DNA of 64,000 bases from Sphaerolaimus hirsutus (taxonomy: Eukaryota > Nematoda > Chromadorea > Monhysterida > Sphaerolaimidae). Numbering within the stretch: position 1 is the stretch's first letter; the number at the start of each line of letters is the position of its first letter. Where the stretch lies: the NCBI GenBank assembly GCA_964036195.1, contig OZ038457.1:8273147-8337146 (forward strand). Direction: 5' to 3'. Both the position numbers and the translations under genes were made by a program. Shown here piece by piece: positions 47,801 through 58,440 of this stretch. The notes under the pieces were generated by a model. The model searched no databases. It saw only the letters and a list, made by a program, of their open reading frames with translations, and was not told where the DNA came from.

Positions 47801-50800
47801 TGATGATTTTTTGTGTTTTTAGTTGACATTCAGTTGACATGTATTTGCGTTGTCAACTAATGTGTCTCGGCCCAACATGGCACTGTGCCAAAGCCCAAAC
47901 GTACCTGAGCGCCGGTGAGTACCACTGGTTTGCCGAGGTACTCGAACATGAAACTGAGCGCAGATGCGGTGTAGGCCAACGTGTCCGTGCCATGCAGCAC
48001 TACAAAGCCATCGTATCTGTTGTAGGATTTCTGCAAGGAAAAGTGGAGTGGTTTAGCTGATCGATTTGCCAAGTACTGCGCTACGAATGACACTCGATTT
48101 TTTTAGCGGAGTTGAATTTGGAACAAAATGTCACCAACTAACCAATGTCTCAGAGTTGCAAGAAAAAAATGAAAAACGGCACAGATGAGAACAAAAACAA
48201 CCTTGATGTCCTTGGCAATCCTGATCCAATCATCAAAAGTCATATCAGAACTGTCCAGAAGCGGCTCATATTCCAGCAACCAATAAACAATTCTTTTATC
48301 CACATATTTCACCGGTGGCAAACACATTGGTTTGGGAAATCTAGGATCGCACTTCGGATAATGTTTTTGAATGTATGAATCATCATTCAGATACGGTAGA
48401 CTGTGCAACGATGTCAGCAGGTAGTTCGGTTCCGGTTTGTAAACTGTGTGGTTTTTGGGTAGAAGTGAGATACATGGAATTAGTGAAAACGAGAAAATTC
48501 AAAAACCTATTCGGCAAGTGACAATGAAACTGGTAAATGTCGAGTCACGACTAGGCGAACTAAAAAGTGACAAGCATTTTCGTTTACATATTCACCTGGC
48601 ACAAGGCTTAGCTGTCATTTAACTTTTACTAACTAACACTTGCAACTTCATTAAACATTGACCAGTTTGATTGTGACCTGTAAAATTGCGGAATTGGCAC
48701 CAGACCAGGTTGCTTGAAATTTTTGACGAAAAAATCACCCCCCTCAAAAAAGTCTGACAAAAAAATAATTCCCCGGTGGTGGAATCATTCGAGTGAATAC
48801 GGTATTCACATCGAACAAGAAGGAACAACAAACCGCCATTTCTCGTACACATGCCGATGGTGCCTCCGGTGTACAAAACGAGCACTCTGGATTCGCGTTC
48901 CGGTACACCGAATCTTCGGTCGCCCGGTGGAGTTTCGGGTGACTGCTCGTCCACCCTAAAAGGGTGTTTTTACAATTTTTTCGGTGTGTTAAATAATTGG
49001 GGGAGGCTGTGTATGAAAATAATCAAAACACCAGGTATTTCTCTCTCCCTATTTGCAACAGTCGACACAGATTTAGCGTAGGGATCATGTGAGTCTAGGT
49101 TTATGTTTCGAGACGAGAAAAATTTGACATTTCTTAATATCGGCATAAGGATCTGGTCTGAACCCCCAATATTTTTACGCCCATAATCTCAACGTAAAGA
49201 GGACAATAACACAAACGTGTGAAAAAGACCTTTTAGTGAACTCCCTGACTGTCAATTGTGAAATCTCATCTTTGCCCAGCACCGTTTTCAACTTTTTCGG
49301 AACGTAAGCTTCGTCCAACGGTACACCATCGCTAGCTGGGTGCGATTTATGTCAATTTTGGAATCGAGCCAAGCTGCAAAAATGTGTAAAAGCACAAATT
49401 ACCTGTAGAGACGGTGGATGCGGTATGATGAAGGGGCACATCGAGTTTTGAATCATCCTTCGATTGCGCTTCCATCGTAGACCGGAGTTGGTCGAAATCG
49501 ACCATGGCTGCCTGCGAAAAATGTTTGAGTGTATTTATAAAACGTATTTATAAATCACAAGTATGCTTCAACAATTTACTACTAAACATACAGCGACGGT
49601 TTGAACTTTAATAAATTTACTAAGTAATAAATTAACAAGTAATAAATTGACCAAAATTAGATATAAATTAATAAAGCGCCTCTTCCCACCCTACGCGAAC
49701 AATGTGATCTTTTGGAATTTTATACCTTCTCTATCCTTTTGTTCGTTGCTAAGGATAGAGTAGCCCCCCCCGCCCCTTAATTGAATTTTTTGGGATAGTC
49801 AAAAACTCGGTTTGAAAAGCAACATCTTGTTATATCAACTAAATGTTTGTTTTGGCTCACACACGGCATATTTCTTATCAAAAATGACATAAAAACTTGA
49901 CAGACATGCACATTTATATATTTTATCATTTAAAAAAGCAAATATGCAAGTAGACAAATGTGCACTGAACTATAAGTACCTATATTCCAAAGCACAGTTG
50001 TTAAAATGTACGTACATTTACTCGAAAAATACGCGAACGCGAGAACGCGGTAAATACATTTACATATACTTTAAAAAAAACTAATGTACTCACTTTTACG
50101 CGTACATTTACAAGTACACGCGTAAAGTACAGGGGGGGGGTAAATCGGCTGGAAAAAGGTCGGACGCGAAAAAAAATGTGTTGCCCAAAAAAATGGTTTA
50201 ACATATTTTTTGCGGATTCAGGAACAACCAGGGTTTTGTAGATTTGGACCCCCGCGGGGGTTCATATAGATAGTAAATTGCTCCTCCGGAGGGATAGATA
50301 GCTGGAAAAAATTTGGGGGGGGGGTTCGCGGGGGTTCAAAATAGGTACATATAGTAAAAAAAGCCGAAAATAGACAATACGGAACATGAATTAGAATTTT
50401 GAAGGTGAAAAACTATAAAATGGTACGAAAATAAGCGATGAGCAAAAATTGGGACAAAATTTCTTTAACATCGCTCCAGGTAGATAGCTGGCCGATTTGG
50501 GGGGGGGGGGTTAGGGGATAGTAGCCCAAAATTTTGCCTCCGGGATATATAGATAGCTGAGGGCCCTCCGGGATATGTAGATAGCTGAGGGGCCTCCGGG
50601 ATAGATAGATAGCTGGCGGATTCGGGGGGGGGAACCCCCCTTCCCTACTAAACCCCTGATAACAACTTTTGCCAACATTTGCTCTGGCACCGTGCCTCGC
50701 AGAGGCGTTAACACTCCCAAACCAACCCCAGTAGCGGCGGCAACATCGTCATCAATGGCATCGCCAGTGGAATAATCCAATTCGAAGCTGGCCCGTCTGC

Positions 50801-51396
50801 CGGAGTCGTTTGGGACAACTTGTGTTTCCTCCGGCGGGGGCACTATGTTCGTCTGGGGAAAATAGATAAGAGATAGTCAGAAATGTCGAAAGTGTAGAAA
50901 CGGAAAATTGACAATCTTTGCCAAGTGTCTGCTGTGACTTAAGTGATAAGAAGAGTGACAAGTAAAGTTTCTAAATTATAAGAAGAGTGACAAGTAAAGT
51001 TTCTAAATTAAATGAAGTGTCAACGATAAAGACAAGAATTTATGAAGACAATCCTGACAGCCTTGGAATTGGCGTCTGGTGTCAATTAAAATATGCATTG
51101 TGTTCAGCGAAAAGTTTCACTTGAGTTTACATTTGAACAGTAATTTCATTTGTCACTTGACAACATCAATCATGAAGTATAGTTAATCCACAAAGAGAAC
51201 TAAACCCCTAGCCGGGCACCATTCACTTTTCGCATTCACTTTCAGCAGTGTGAAAAATTCCGGGAACCGTTCCAGACTCCACAATCCTCAAAAAGCCACT
51301 CACCCTTGTCTGAGCTGCCTGGGCCGCATCAGTCTGATCTCTGGGAGTGACAATCGTTTCTTCCGACGACCCGTTCGATTCCCGCCGGTCAGCCAT
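38873..51396 (-). CDS. ASPG: Host L-asparaginase with ankyrin repeats, 17 exons, 882 residues
   Basis: Orthologue of animal cytosolic L-asparaginase (ASPG), which hydrolyses asparagine to aspartate and ammonia. Exons with matching phases: 51304-51396, 50667-50852, 49403-49511, 49230-49335, 48834-48955, 48202-48443, 47905-48030, 47487-47697, 47293-47405, 44580-44777, 41786-41963, 41147-41295, 40768-40886, 40584-40698, 39929-40122, 39477-39705, 38873-39031. All introns are GT-AG. The first ATG has an in-frame TGA nine bases upstream. Catalytic marks: TGGTIG (Thr197), SSDM (270-273), HGTDT (Thr301-Asp302), Lys373 in CSKVD. Residues from about 560 to the end form the helical linker and ankyrin repeats ([33 protein letters not shown]). 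The first 165 residues are an acidic, Ser/Asp-rich extension that human-type ASPG (about 570 residues) lacks. Introns, notably 44778-47292 and 41964-44579, are packed with transposons. The gene appears intact. Confidence 0.95.
40907..41040. mobile_element. hAT-type MITE, 134 bp
   Basis: Ends CAGGGGTTTCC and GGAGACCCCTG, with a perfect 8-bp duplication ctgggtag (40899-40906 and 41041-41048). The interior repeats ggatagatagctgggcg. It lies in the intron between asparaginase exons 12 and 13. Confidence 0.9.
41970..42500. other. Intronic A+T-rich stretch with aaaataaaat repeats
   Basis: Within intron 10 of the asparaginase gene there are runs of aaataaaataaaatgg and aattttagtaaaattt (42165-42290), matched again at 43795-43940. 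They look like the two ends of one element interrupted by the insertions between 42500 and 43700. No coding sequence is seen. Confidence 0.45.
42510..42636. mobile_element. Truncated hAT-type MITE fragment, reverse orientation
   Basis: The reverse complement resembles the left part of the 46429 element (gggataga, gctcctcc.gag, ttttttc, gggggg and ggctttttca). It lacks recognisable CAGGGG ends. Confidence 0.5.
42637..43698. mobile_element. TA-flanked element of the CCGTATTTCC family, split by a later insertion
   Basis: It begins TACCGTATTTCCTCGAAATACCC and ends GGGTATTTCGAGGAAATACGGTA, with the end interrupted by the 43111-43688 element. The interior repeats ggggggtatttcgag. It shares termini with the 86-bp copy at 5998-6083 in the Polinton. 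Confidence 0.75.
43111..43688. mobile_element. hAT-type MITE (TAGGGTTCAAACGGG ends) filled with GGGATC repeats
   Basis: The inverted ends TAGGGTTCAAACGGGAT and ATCCCGTTTGAACCCTA are flanked by a perfect 8-bp duplication aatacggt (43103-43110 and 43689-43696). The interior is almost wholly variants of gggatcgggatc, giving long Asp/Arg/Gly/Ser-repeat open frames that are not genes. It sits inside the right end of the 42637 element, so it is the younger of the two. Confidence 0.9.
45015..45840. mobile_element. Foldback element with 15-16-bp minisatellite arms
   Basis: Both outer parts carry tandem copies of caacaaacacccctgg (left 45015-45125) and its inverse cccggggtgtttgttgt (right 45690-45835). 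The inner arms (45125-45360 and 45485-45690) also pair, for example around cacatgtgctcacg and ctggcgccatttctgcc. The loop is about 45360-45485. It lies in asparaginase intron 9. Confidence 0.8.
46026..46214. mobile_element. Hairpin MITE (AAGGACGGTGCACTATTCCGC)
   Basis: The arms AAGGACGGTGCACTATTCCGCATTTTGGCC pair end to end around about 46120. A shorter, inverted partner lies at 47105-47255 and extends the similarity into the flank ttccattccaaa. Confidence 0.8.
46429..46939. mobile_element. hAT-type MITE, 511 bp
   Basis: Ends CAGGGGTTGCCAAGATTTTGG and TAGGAGACCCCTG, with a perfect 8-bp duplication caattatc (46421-46428 and 46940-46947). It is the longest of three copies here and holds repeated gatagatagctg words. 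Confidence 0.92.
47105..47255. repeat. Inverted partial copy of the 46026-46245 hairpin region
   Basis: The sequence from gcggcgcacatg to gggtagctaaatgtg matches the reverse complement of about 46070-46245, with one deletion of some 35 bp. It lies 40 bp from the donor of asparaginase exon 9. Confidence 0.75.
50229..50658. mobile_element. hAT-type MITE, 430 bp, at a splice donor
   Basis: Ends CAGGGTTTTGTAG and CTACTAAACCCCTG. The flanking duplications ggaacaac and ataacaac match at six of eight positions. It starts eight bases from the donor of asparaginase exon 2 (the donor gttgttat is itself the duplicated target), so it must be tolerated by splicing or has shaped the donor. Confidence 0.85.
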
Positions 51397-51645
51397 TTTA
51401 TATCATTTATTTATTTAATGACAAATCTGCCTGGCTCGTTTGCGAAACACATCTGTTCGGAAGAGTCCCCGTATGGATCGCACCACATGAGGACTTGGCC
51501 TGCTGCCAAATTCCCGCGCTACGTATTATAAAAAACGCAGGATTTTATTATACAAAACGCAGGATCGCACGCGACACCGACGATCGCCGCAGAATGCAAT
51601 TCAGCGACCAGAAATGGCCGCTAATAGTTGGAAATAGAAATATCC
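51397..51645 (-). promoter_or_regulatory. Upstream region of the asparaginase gene
   Basis: This 250-bp stretch directly upstream of the start codon must hold the 5' untranslated region or promoter unless a further non-coding exon lies upstream. No clear TATA box can be assigned. A palindromic gcaggat...acgcaggat repeat lies near 51535-51565. Confidence 0.35.
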
Positions 51646-51840
51646 GGCGCACTAGTTGACACACATGTGTCAACTGGTCTGCGTCAACTCAGATTTCGGC
51701 TTCGCGTGTCGCAGAGCTTTATCTCCAAATGCACATGACGTAATGTTTACTTTTCAACGTTGCCGCATGTGCATTTGGAGAATCTGCGACGTGAAGCGGA
51801 AATCTGAGTTGACAACTGGTGTCGTCAGCGCGCGCTTTGA
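51646..51840. mobile_element. Hairpin MITE (CACTAGTTGACAC), older copy
   Basis: The arms gactagttgacac...gtcaactcagattt.cggcttcgcgtgtcgc pair with about 51770-51835 (gcgacgtgaagcggaaatctgagttgaca). The ends are diverged. A younger relative is at 54874-55082. It sits just upstream of the asparaginase start. Confidence 0.7.
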
Positions 51841-53618
51841 GCACGCCGCGCCGGTTCGCCATCGTCGGTGACGGTGTATTTCTATTTATTTCGGATGTAT
51901 CGAAATCTGTTGGCTTCGCGCCAAGTCTCATACGGCACGGTTCCCCCGTATGAAGTGTATTTACACAGTCGTGCTAATTTGCATCGACTGTCCCGTATGG
52001 CAATTTATTCACTACAGCGTGCTACAGAGAAAGGCAAGCCATGGGCGGAGCTTGGGGACCTTTTTATATTTGTGTGCCCACTAATCTGTCTTGGAATGGA
52101 TGTTTGAACTTTCATTTGCGTTTTTGGGGTCAGAGCGGGACACACCAAAGGCGCCCGTGCTTTCTCAACTTGATGTATTTAATTATGTGAAGTTTTTTTG
52201 TAGTTTTGCCGCCGTTAATACAGCTCCCATTATTCCAATGAAACACGTGCGACGCAGTAAGTGCAGTTTACATAAATAGGTGCAATTAAAATCAATATTT
52301 AGGTGCAAAAAAATAAATTACAAACAAGTTTTATTTTAATTTGGCTTTTGGATTGTTTCACACTGCATGACATTTTACATTTTACAGAGCAATTCACGTG
52401 ACTTTTCACACTTTGCATGACATTTGAAACTTTTCAGGGTGATTTACAGATTGCATGACATTTTACATGGCAATTCACAAATGGACTTTTTTCACAATTC
52501 ACAAATCCGCACCCCACACTTGACATTTCGTTGTGCTCATTCATCCCATATGTAAATATGCCTACGCAAATGCGATAACGGTCACACTCTGTGATGCGGA
52601 TTATCTGTGCTGCGCAGTGACCGTTGAAACCATGAAAGGGCCGTGCCAGTGCCACCAGCCAAACTTTGAACTGCAATTCCCAAAATAAATGCAGACATTG
52701 GGGGGGATATAGTTTTCTGTTGTGCGACAGCACACATCTGCTGTGATGCGTAGGTTCGCATGGTGGCAAAAATCAAAGTGACAAAAGAGTCACCCAAGCC
52801 ACTTGAAAGCGTCACTGATGCTGTAGTGAATAAGCACATCACGATACTTACTGGCATGGGCAATTTATGCTTTTACTAGCGGGATTATCTCCGACCTTCG
52901 GTCGGGCTTCGCGGTGTTCTACGCTTTCACACATTTACTTTTATAAAAAGGGCGAAATAAATGGAGATTCATCAGCCATATGCAAAGATGTCTCATTTGA
53001 ATTTTGCTGTGCATTGCTCAAGCAGCAAAACATAAATGTTGAAAAAGTACAGTTATCAGGTGACCTCGTACCATCAAATCAAATGTCCTGTAAATGGCCT
53101 TTAGATTCCGGAAATATTTCATTCATTTGCCTGACGATATTCAACTGCAACAGTAACCTCCCTATTCATGTTGTTTAAATATGTTATGTGATGCAATCAC
53201 TCGTCTCGTTTATGTTTCATCTTCAATAATAGGACAGACAAGAAATTATAAGTAAAATGCACTTTTTAGATTTATGGGATTTATGGGAATATTCAATGCA
53301 TATAAAAAGCACAAAGAAATTTTCTTTGGGCTTTTCAGACAGGTTAAAATAACAGACATTTGACAAATTTTCCACCAATTTAAGTTCCACCATTCCACCA
53401 ATCCAACACTTAGTTTCCACTTAATAAACACTTGAATTTATCTGACACAAGTGCAACATCATAAAGTAAATGGGTATACCTAGGTATATTTAAATTTGAA
53501 GACAAGAGTTCTTATTAGTTTTGTGATGTATATGGTATCATATTTTATTAATTTGGCCCATATTTAATTAAGGGGTATGGCAGCGCGTATTTACTCACCG
53601 AACAAATGTGCTGATGAA
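51841..53618. other. Intergenic DNA, no supported gene
   Basis: It contains a cluster of gcatgacattttaca motifs at 52360-52480 (relatives of the Polinton intron repeats) and several weak open frames without recognisable features, including a hydrophobic minus-strand frame at 52582-52863. I find no support for a gene. Confidence 0.5.
52360..52480. repeat. Copies of the gcatgacatttgacattttacag motif outside the Polinton
   Basis: Three tandem-like copies (about 52368, 52413 and 52455) of ttgcatgaca.tt.acattttacag occur here. The same words form the repeats at 8747-8905 and the hairpin intron at 17548-17706. Confidence 0.6.
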
Positions 53619-54321
53619 TAGGGTTGGAAAAAAAACGTTTTTTTTTAACTCGATGTTTTTTTAAAAAAAAAAACGTTTTTTTTAAAAAAAAACGTTTTTT
53701 TTATTAAAAAAACGTTTTTTTTTAGAAGCTCCCAGATATGACCTAGTGTCAACATATATAGGTATATCAGACACTGGCAATACTCTGTGATGTTAAATAT
53801 GACCATATAATGGCTGTGGAGCCATGGGATAGCATTATAAGTGGTGATTTGTGTCAAAAATATCCATTTTTCGTCGACATATCGTTCGTATATCGCCTTA
53901 TAGTCGAATGTTTGTGACTTCAGGTAAAGTTTGGCACGGAATGGTGATCAAACAAGGTTATAAAAGGAGGTTGTTACTTTGGGAGTGAAGTTACACACTG
54001 TGGAGGTACATGGAAGCACATTACCTCAATATTATATATTACAGCAACATATGTCGGCTTATTCACCCATGGTAGCACATAGAAATGGATGTTTTGATAC
54101 TAAAAATGCAACAAAACCAATGAAAACAACCACCAATGTCAATTTGTGTGTGAAATTGCGCGCTTGCGCGCAAAAATTTTGCAAAATACCTAGTGCTTAG
54201 TACTAAAAATTTCAGCCTATGTTTTTTAAAAAAAAAAAACATTTCGGACGTCATGTTTTTTTAAAAAAAAACGTTTGTTTTTTTTTAAAAAACGTTTTAA
54301 AAAAAACATCGGCCAACCCTA
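53619..54321. mobile_element. hAT-type non-autonomous element, 703 bp
   Basis: The inverted ends TAGGGTTGG and CCAACCCTA are followed inward by alternating A and T runs containing aaaaacgttttt. A perfect 8-bp duplication ctgatgaa lies outside (53611-53618 and 54322-54329). No transposase is encoded. Confidence 0.9.
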
Positions 54322-54539
54322 CTGATGAAACAAATGGACATGCTCAAACAAATGTTATGGATTTCTATGTGTAAAAATTTCAAACAACGGTTAGGTATAT
54401 CTGAGATTCAGGGTTCTTTTCACATTTGGTTTTGTTTTAATTGATGCTCTTGCTCTGTATCTAAAATCTTTTTAATGTTTAATTAAAAGCACTATTTTCA
54501 AATGAAAAATGTGTGAAAAAGATTAATGGAAGAATTGGA

Positions 54540-54690
54540 CGGCAGCCTCCAATTAATAGAACGGCACCTCCAATAGAACAACAGGAAAACGTTTACAAAA
54601 GAAATAGAACGGCAGCCTCCAAGATACGGCAGGTAAAAAAGTTTACAAAACAATAGAACGGCACGCTTCTATTAGAAGGAATACGGTAAT
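54540..54690. repeat. Short repeats of atagaacggca(c/g)cctcc
   Basis: Four or so copies of aatagaacggcacctcc, partly inverted (ggaatacggtaatcg). They are related in wording to the 9613-10003 minisatellite. Confidence 0.6.
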
Positions 54691-54873
54691 CGTTTTTTTT
54701 CATTTCTATACCACATTTTTTTTGTCTATGAGAGTTCACTTCAGTTTCATTTTCTAACAAATGTGTGTCGCGTGCCCTACATCCTAATTATTTAAATCTG
54801 GGCCAATTGACTATTGGGCTGAGATACAACAGTAACATCAGTTTAAGCAAAATTACTTTAGACCTCTAACACC

Positions 54874-55082
54874 AATAGCGGCCCACACACTAGTTGACAC
54901 GTGTGTCAACTGGTCTGTGTCAACTCAGATTTTGGCTTCACGTGTCGCTGAGCGATCTCCAAATGCACATGCTGTGTTGAAAGACGATTACCTACGGCAA
55001 GTGCATTGGCAGATCGTGACGCCGGAATCTGAGTTGACACTGACCAGTTGACACATGTGTCTACTAGTGTGTGGGCCGCTAA
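54874..55082. mobile_element. Hairpin MITE (GCGGCCCACACACTAGTTGACAC), TA-flanked
   Basis: The arms GCGGCCCACACACTAGTTGACACGTGTG and the inverse CTACTAGTGTGTGGGCCGC pair end to end, bordered by TA. The total is about 205 bp. It directly precedes the LTR element. Confidence 0.85.
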
Positions 55083-55258
55083 TATTTTCGTTTCTTTTTA
55101 CCAGGCTATGGCAGTGGTATTGTATTGCTATTGTTGTCATGGTTATTAGGTGGTGATTTATGTTGGCAAGTGTCCAAGAAAGTTGTTGACGTGGGTTATG
55201 GTAATTATCAGCTGAGACTAAAATATGGGCGTGGCAAGTCATGTGTGGGCGTGTGGCC

Positions 55259-55480
55259 CGTATAAAAGGGAGCATCTGCCAGTCATTCGGGGTTCGGAAC
55301 CGGAATAGTGAAAATATACCAAGCTAGCAAAGCTAAGCTGCAGCTGAAAATAGTAGCTGAAAGTCTAAGTGACTGGATTTGAGGAACCCGTATGCTTGGC
55401 AGGTGCTGTGGAAGTTCAGTGCCGTGTGATCCAAGTATCGTGAGTGTTTGATATATTTAAGTGTTTGACTATCAATAAAC
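55259..55480 (+). promoter_or_regulatory. LTR promoter and poly(A) signals
   Basis: The TATA box tataaaag at 55260 and the aataaa at about 55472 are spaced as in an LTR U3-R-U5 unit. The boundaries (tg...ca) could not be fixed from one copy. Confidence 0.55.
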
Positions 55481-56053
55481 TTGTGCCAAGGGGCAACGAC
55501 CGGCTGCGTTTGGCTGATAAAGTAACTCAGCACACGACATCGAACCTGCACTTCATCACGAGCGCTCAACTAAATCACATCAATAAACCCACATGGATAA
55601 CATCACATGTCATCGGTGAAGTCGCCGGGTATCTTTGTCATCCTCCTGAAGTTCGTCGTAGTCAGAGTGGACGTTGGAGCCTGCAAAGGTGTAGGTCCAA
55701 CTTCACATAGAAAAGTGGTGATCGTCTGTGGCGCCACGCAACGGTACGACCCAGGTACGTTACAAATTTTGGTTTTTGTGAAAGTTGAAGTCTGTGTGAA
55801 ATTTTAAAAAAAAAATTTTTTTTTTTGGGGGGAAGCCACTTCTGGCGACAGTAGCCACACCTGGCAAACAGCAGAAAGCGTCTGACGCTTTGAAACAGAA
55901 GATAGGCACCTGGTGCCTATATCCACACCGCAGTGCAGGTGCAATAGGTGCGAGGCACCCATTGCCACTTTGCAAGTCCACAAGTTGGAAGCCTTTTGAG
56001 CAAAAATATACAAGTGAAAGACTAAAGGGGCACTCACACTTGAAAAACTCACG

Positions 56054-58440
56054 ATGGTGTTTGAGTTGCCGCCTCTGGTGCCCGAGTTTGATGCCGATGG
56101 CAAACTGATACTGCCCAGTCTGCCCGAGAACGTGGTTGAGGTGAAAACCATGGAGGAACTGGACGAGCAGATTGCCAATATCACTCGCCAGCAGCAAATT
56201 CTGCAAAGTAAAAATTACTCTTTCGAAGATCGTAGCCCGCGCACACAATGTCGCGCCTATTTAGCTAGACTAGACGGTTTACTAGCCCAATTGAAAGCAG
56301 TGAAAAAAACATTAATCACAGAAGAGGCGCTGCGTCGCGCAAATGCACGCCGAAATGACCCGGGTGAAGTACAGGGGGGGTCAAAGGGAAACCCAAACGA
56401 TCCCAATGCACCCAATGCAAACCCACCCGAAACAAACACCAACCCACCCAGTGTGCCTCCGGCGTCCGGTGATCCAAATGGGGGTCCGCCTACGGGGGGT
56501 ACAACGGCGCCTGCGGCTGCAAACCCGCCACCAGGACGAGGTCTGCCTCGCACCCCACCACCAGGCACGGCCAGCACGTCACCAACAGCGAGCGCGGTAC
56601 CGACCATCTCTGCACAAGGTTCGATGGGGATGGGTGCAAATCCCCGCACCACTGTGATGACAACGGCGCGCCGTCGCGCATTTAGTGGATCTTTTACAAG
56701 TAATATACATGGTACAACCATGGTCACAGCCCCTGGCTCGACCAACAATGGTATGACGTCACCAGGAGGGGTACCACTCTTACAAAGGGATCCATCAGGG
56801 GCCCAGAGTCCACATAATAGCGCGTCAACGCGTGCAATGTCATCACAGGGGGGCGGAGTTGGGGGAAATTTTCCAAACCAAGGGATACCCAACCGACCTG
56901 GTACCACTATTGATCTGGCAGGGGATGTGAAAGCGCCAATGACTGGGGGTACCGAATGGTACCAAAGGTATATGGATGACCGGGAACAGACGGTCGACTA
57001 TTTGCGCAACGCCACAAACCAGCGCCTGCAAAATTTAGAACTTGAAATAGCTCATGCAAAGCGCGCCGCACTAAATGACAGCGTGAACCCCTATGAACTG
57101 GGGGGGGGGTAAGGATTCTGTACTTACAGGACCTTACATCACCGCCCTGAGCCAGAAATGCTGCGAATATGGGGGGGAGCGTGCTGAGGGAGCTATAAAT
57201 CCCTCAGTGTGGATCAAACAACTAGAGGTAGCACTATACTCACTTTGTATTCCAAAAAAGAAGTGGCCCTTGTGTCTGTCACTTCGCTTGAAAGGTGAAC
57301 CCCTTAGGTGGTTGGCAGGGGTAGATGATGCAACTAGGGCTAATTATCAAGAGTTAAAAAGGCAATTTTTACTGACTTATGAAAACACAGAAGTGCAAAT
57401 GCGGGCACGAGATGAACTTTCTCGCACAAAACAACTAAAAAGCCAATCTGTAAAGGAATTTTACCATATTTTAAGGGACATGCATGCATCTGCATTTGCA
57501 CATCTGGATGAGATGACTAAAGAGCGTGACTTTCGCATACTGTTTGCCAACAGTATATCCCCCCAATTGCAAATTTTTTATAGGACCCTATCGCCAGCTG
57601 AACAAAACCAACCATTTCATACTCTGCTGGAGCGTCTATCCACCTATGAAAGCCAAGTGACAGATACCCGTGCACCACTGTCATTTGAGGGTCGCCCTAG
57701 TGCACCGGGCGATCAAAATAGGCGGGGCGGTTTTGTGCCGCGCGGCCGGTTTGTGTTGAATAGGCGGCGGTTTGAAAGGCGCCCATATGGAGACCGCGAC
57801 AATGCCCCCACAAATCAGGCAAATGACCCCCTTAGTCAGCTGGAACGCCCGGCAGAAGTGTTACAATCTGCGCGTACGGTCCATAAAAATGATGAGGGGG
57901 CGTGGACATAGCAAAAAAATTGGATGAAATTTCTGGCGAGATAAAAAAAGGCACCGAAAGGGTTGATAAATTAGAAGCCCAGTTTCGGGATGATGCCTCG
58001 GAAATGAGGCGGGCCATTTTAGAAGTAGGCCGAAAAGCGGCGGAAAATTCCACGCAGGTGCGTGGGACAACTTTTCGAAGGGGGGGGGAGGAAATCCGAA
58101 TTTTCCAGGAAGTTCCCCAAACCGTAATTTTCAAGGAAGTTCCCCTAATCGAAACTTTCAGAATATGAACCCAGGTGGTCAAAATCAAAATTTAAACTCG
58201 AGCTTTACTTCAGCTCCCCCCAGTTCACCTAACTACGCTCAACAAAATTACCAAAACCAACAAAGCATGCGCGGCGCTGGGTGGAACGCGCCATATCGTT
58301 CACAGGGGCCAGGTCCAAATACGGGCCAGGGTGCAGGTCCACCGCGCACATGCTATCAATGCGGCCAAGTTGGTCACATTGCCCGTGCATGTACAGCCCC
58401 GCGCGCACAAAATAGGCAACCTGAGCGAGTGGATCATGTT
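56054..58440 (+). CDS. gag: Gag region (capsid and CCHC nucleocapsid) of the LTR element
   Basis: The ATG at 56054 sits in a good context (ctcacgatgg). The first part is helical ('TMEELDEQIANITRQQQIL') and then Pro/Asn/Gly/Thr-rich. The middle carries a retrotransposon_gag-type capsid ('WIKQLEVALYSLCIPKKKWPLCL', 'LKGEPLRWLAG', 'ELKRQFLLTYEN', about 57210-57400), followed by a short coiled coil and a Gly/Asn/Gln-rich linker. A single CCHC knuckle, CYQCGQVGHIARAC, lies at 58351-58392. The order is that of Ty3/Gypsy Gag. The region reads in more than one frame. Confidence 0.8.

Noticed and set aside
51656-51931. Short open frames upstream of asparaginase
   Set aside because: They lie within the hairpin MITE at 51646-51840.
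52582-52863. Hydrophobic minus-strand frame with a possible signal peptide
   Set aside because: Short, no homologous feel, surrounded by repeats, no splice or poly(A) support.
56257-56907. 216-codon minus-strand frame within Gag
   Set aside because: Gly/Pro/Val-rich antisense of the Pro-rich Gag linker.
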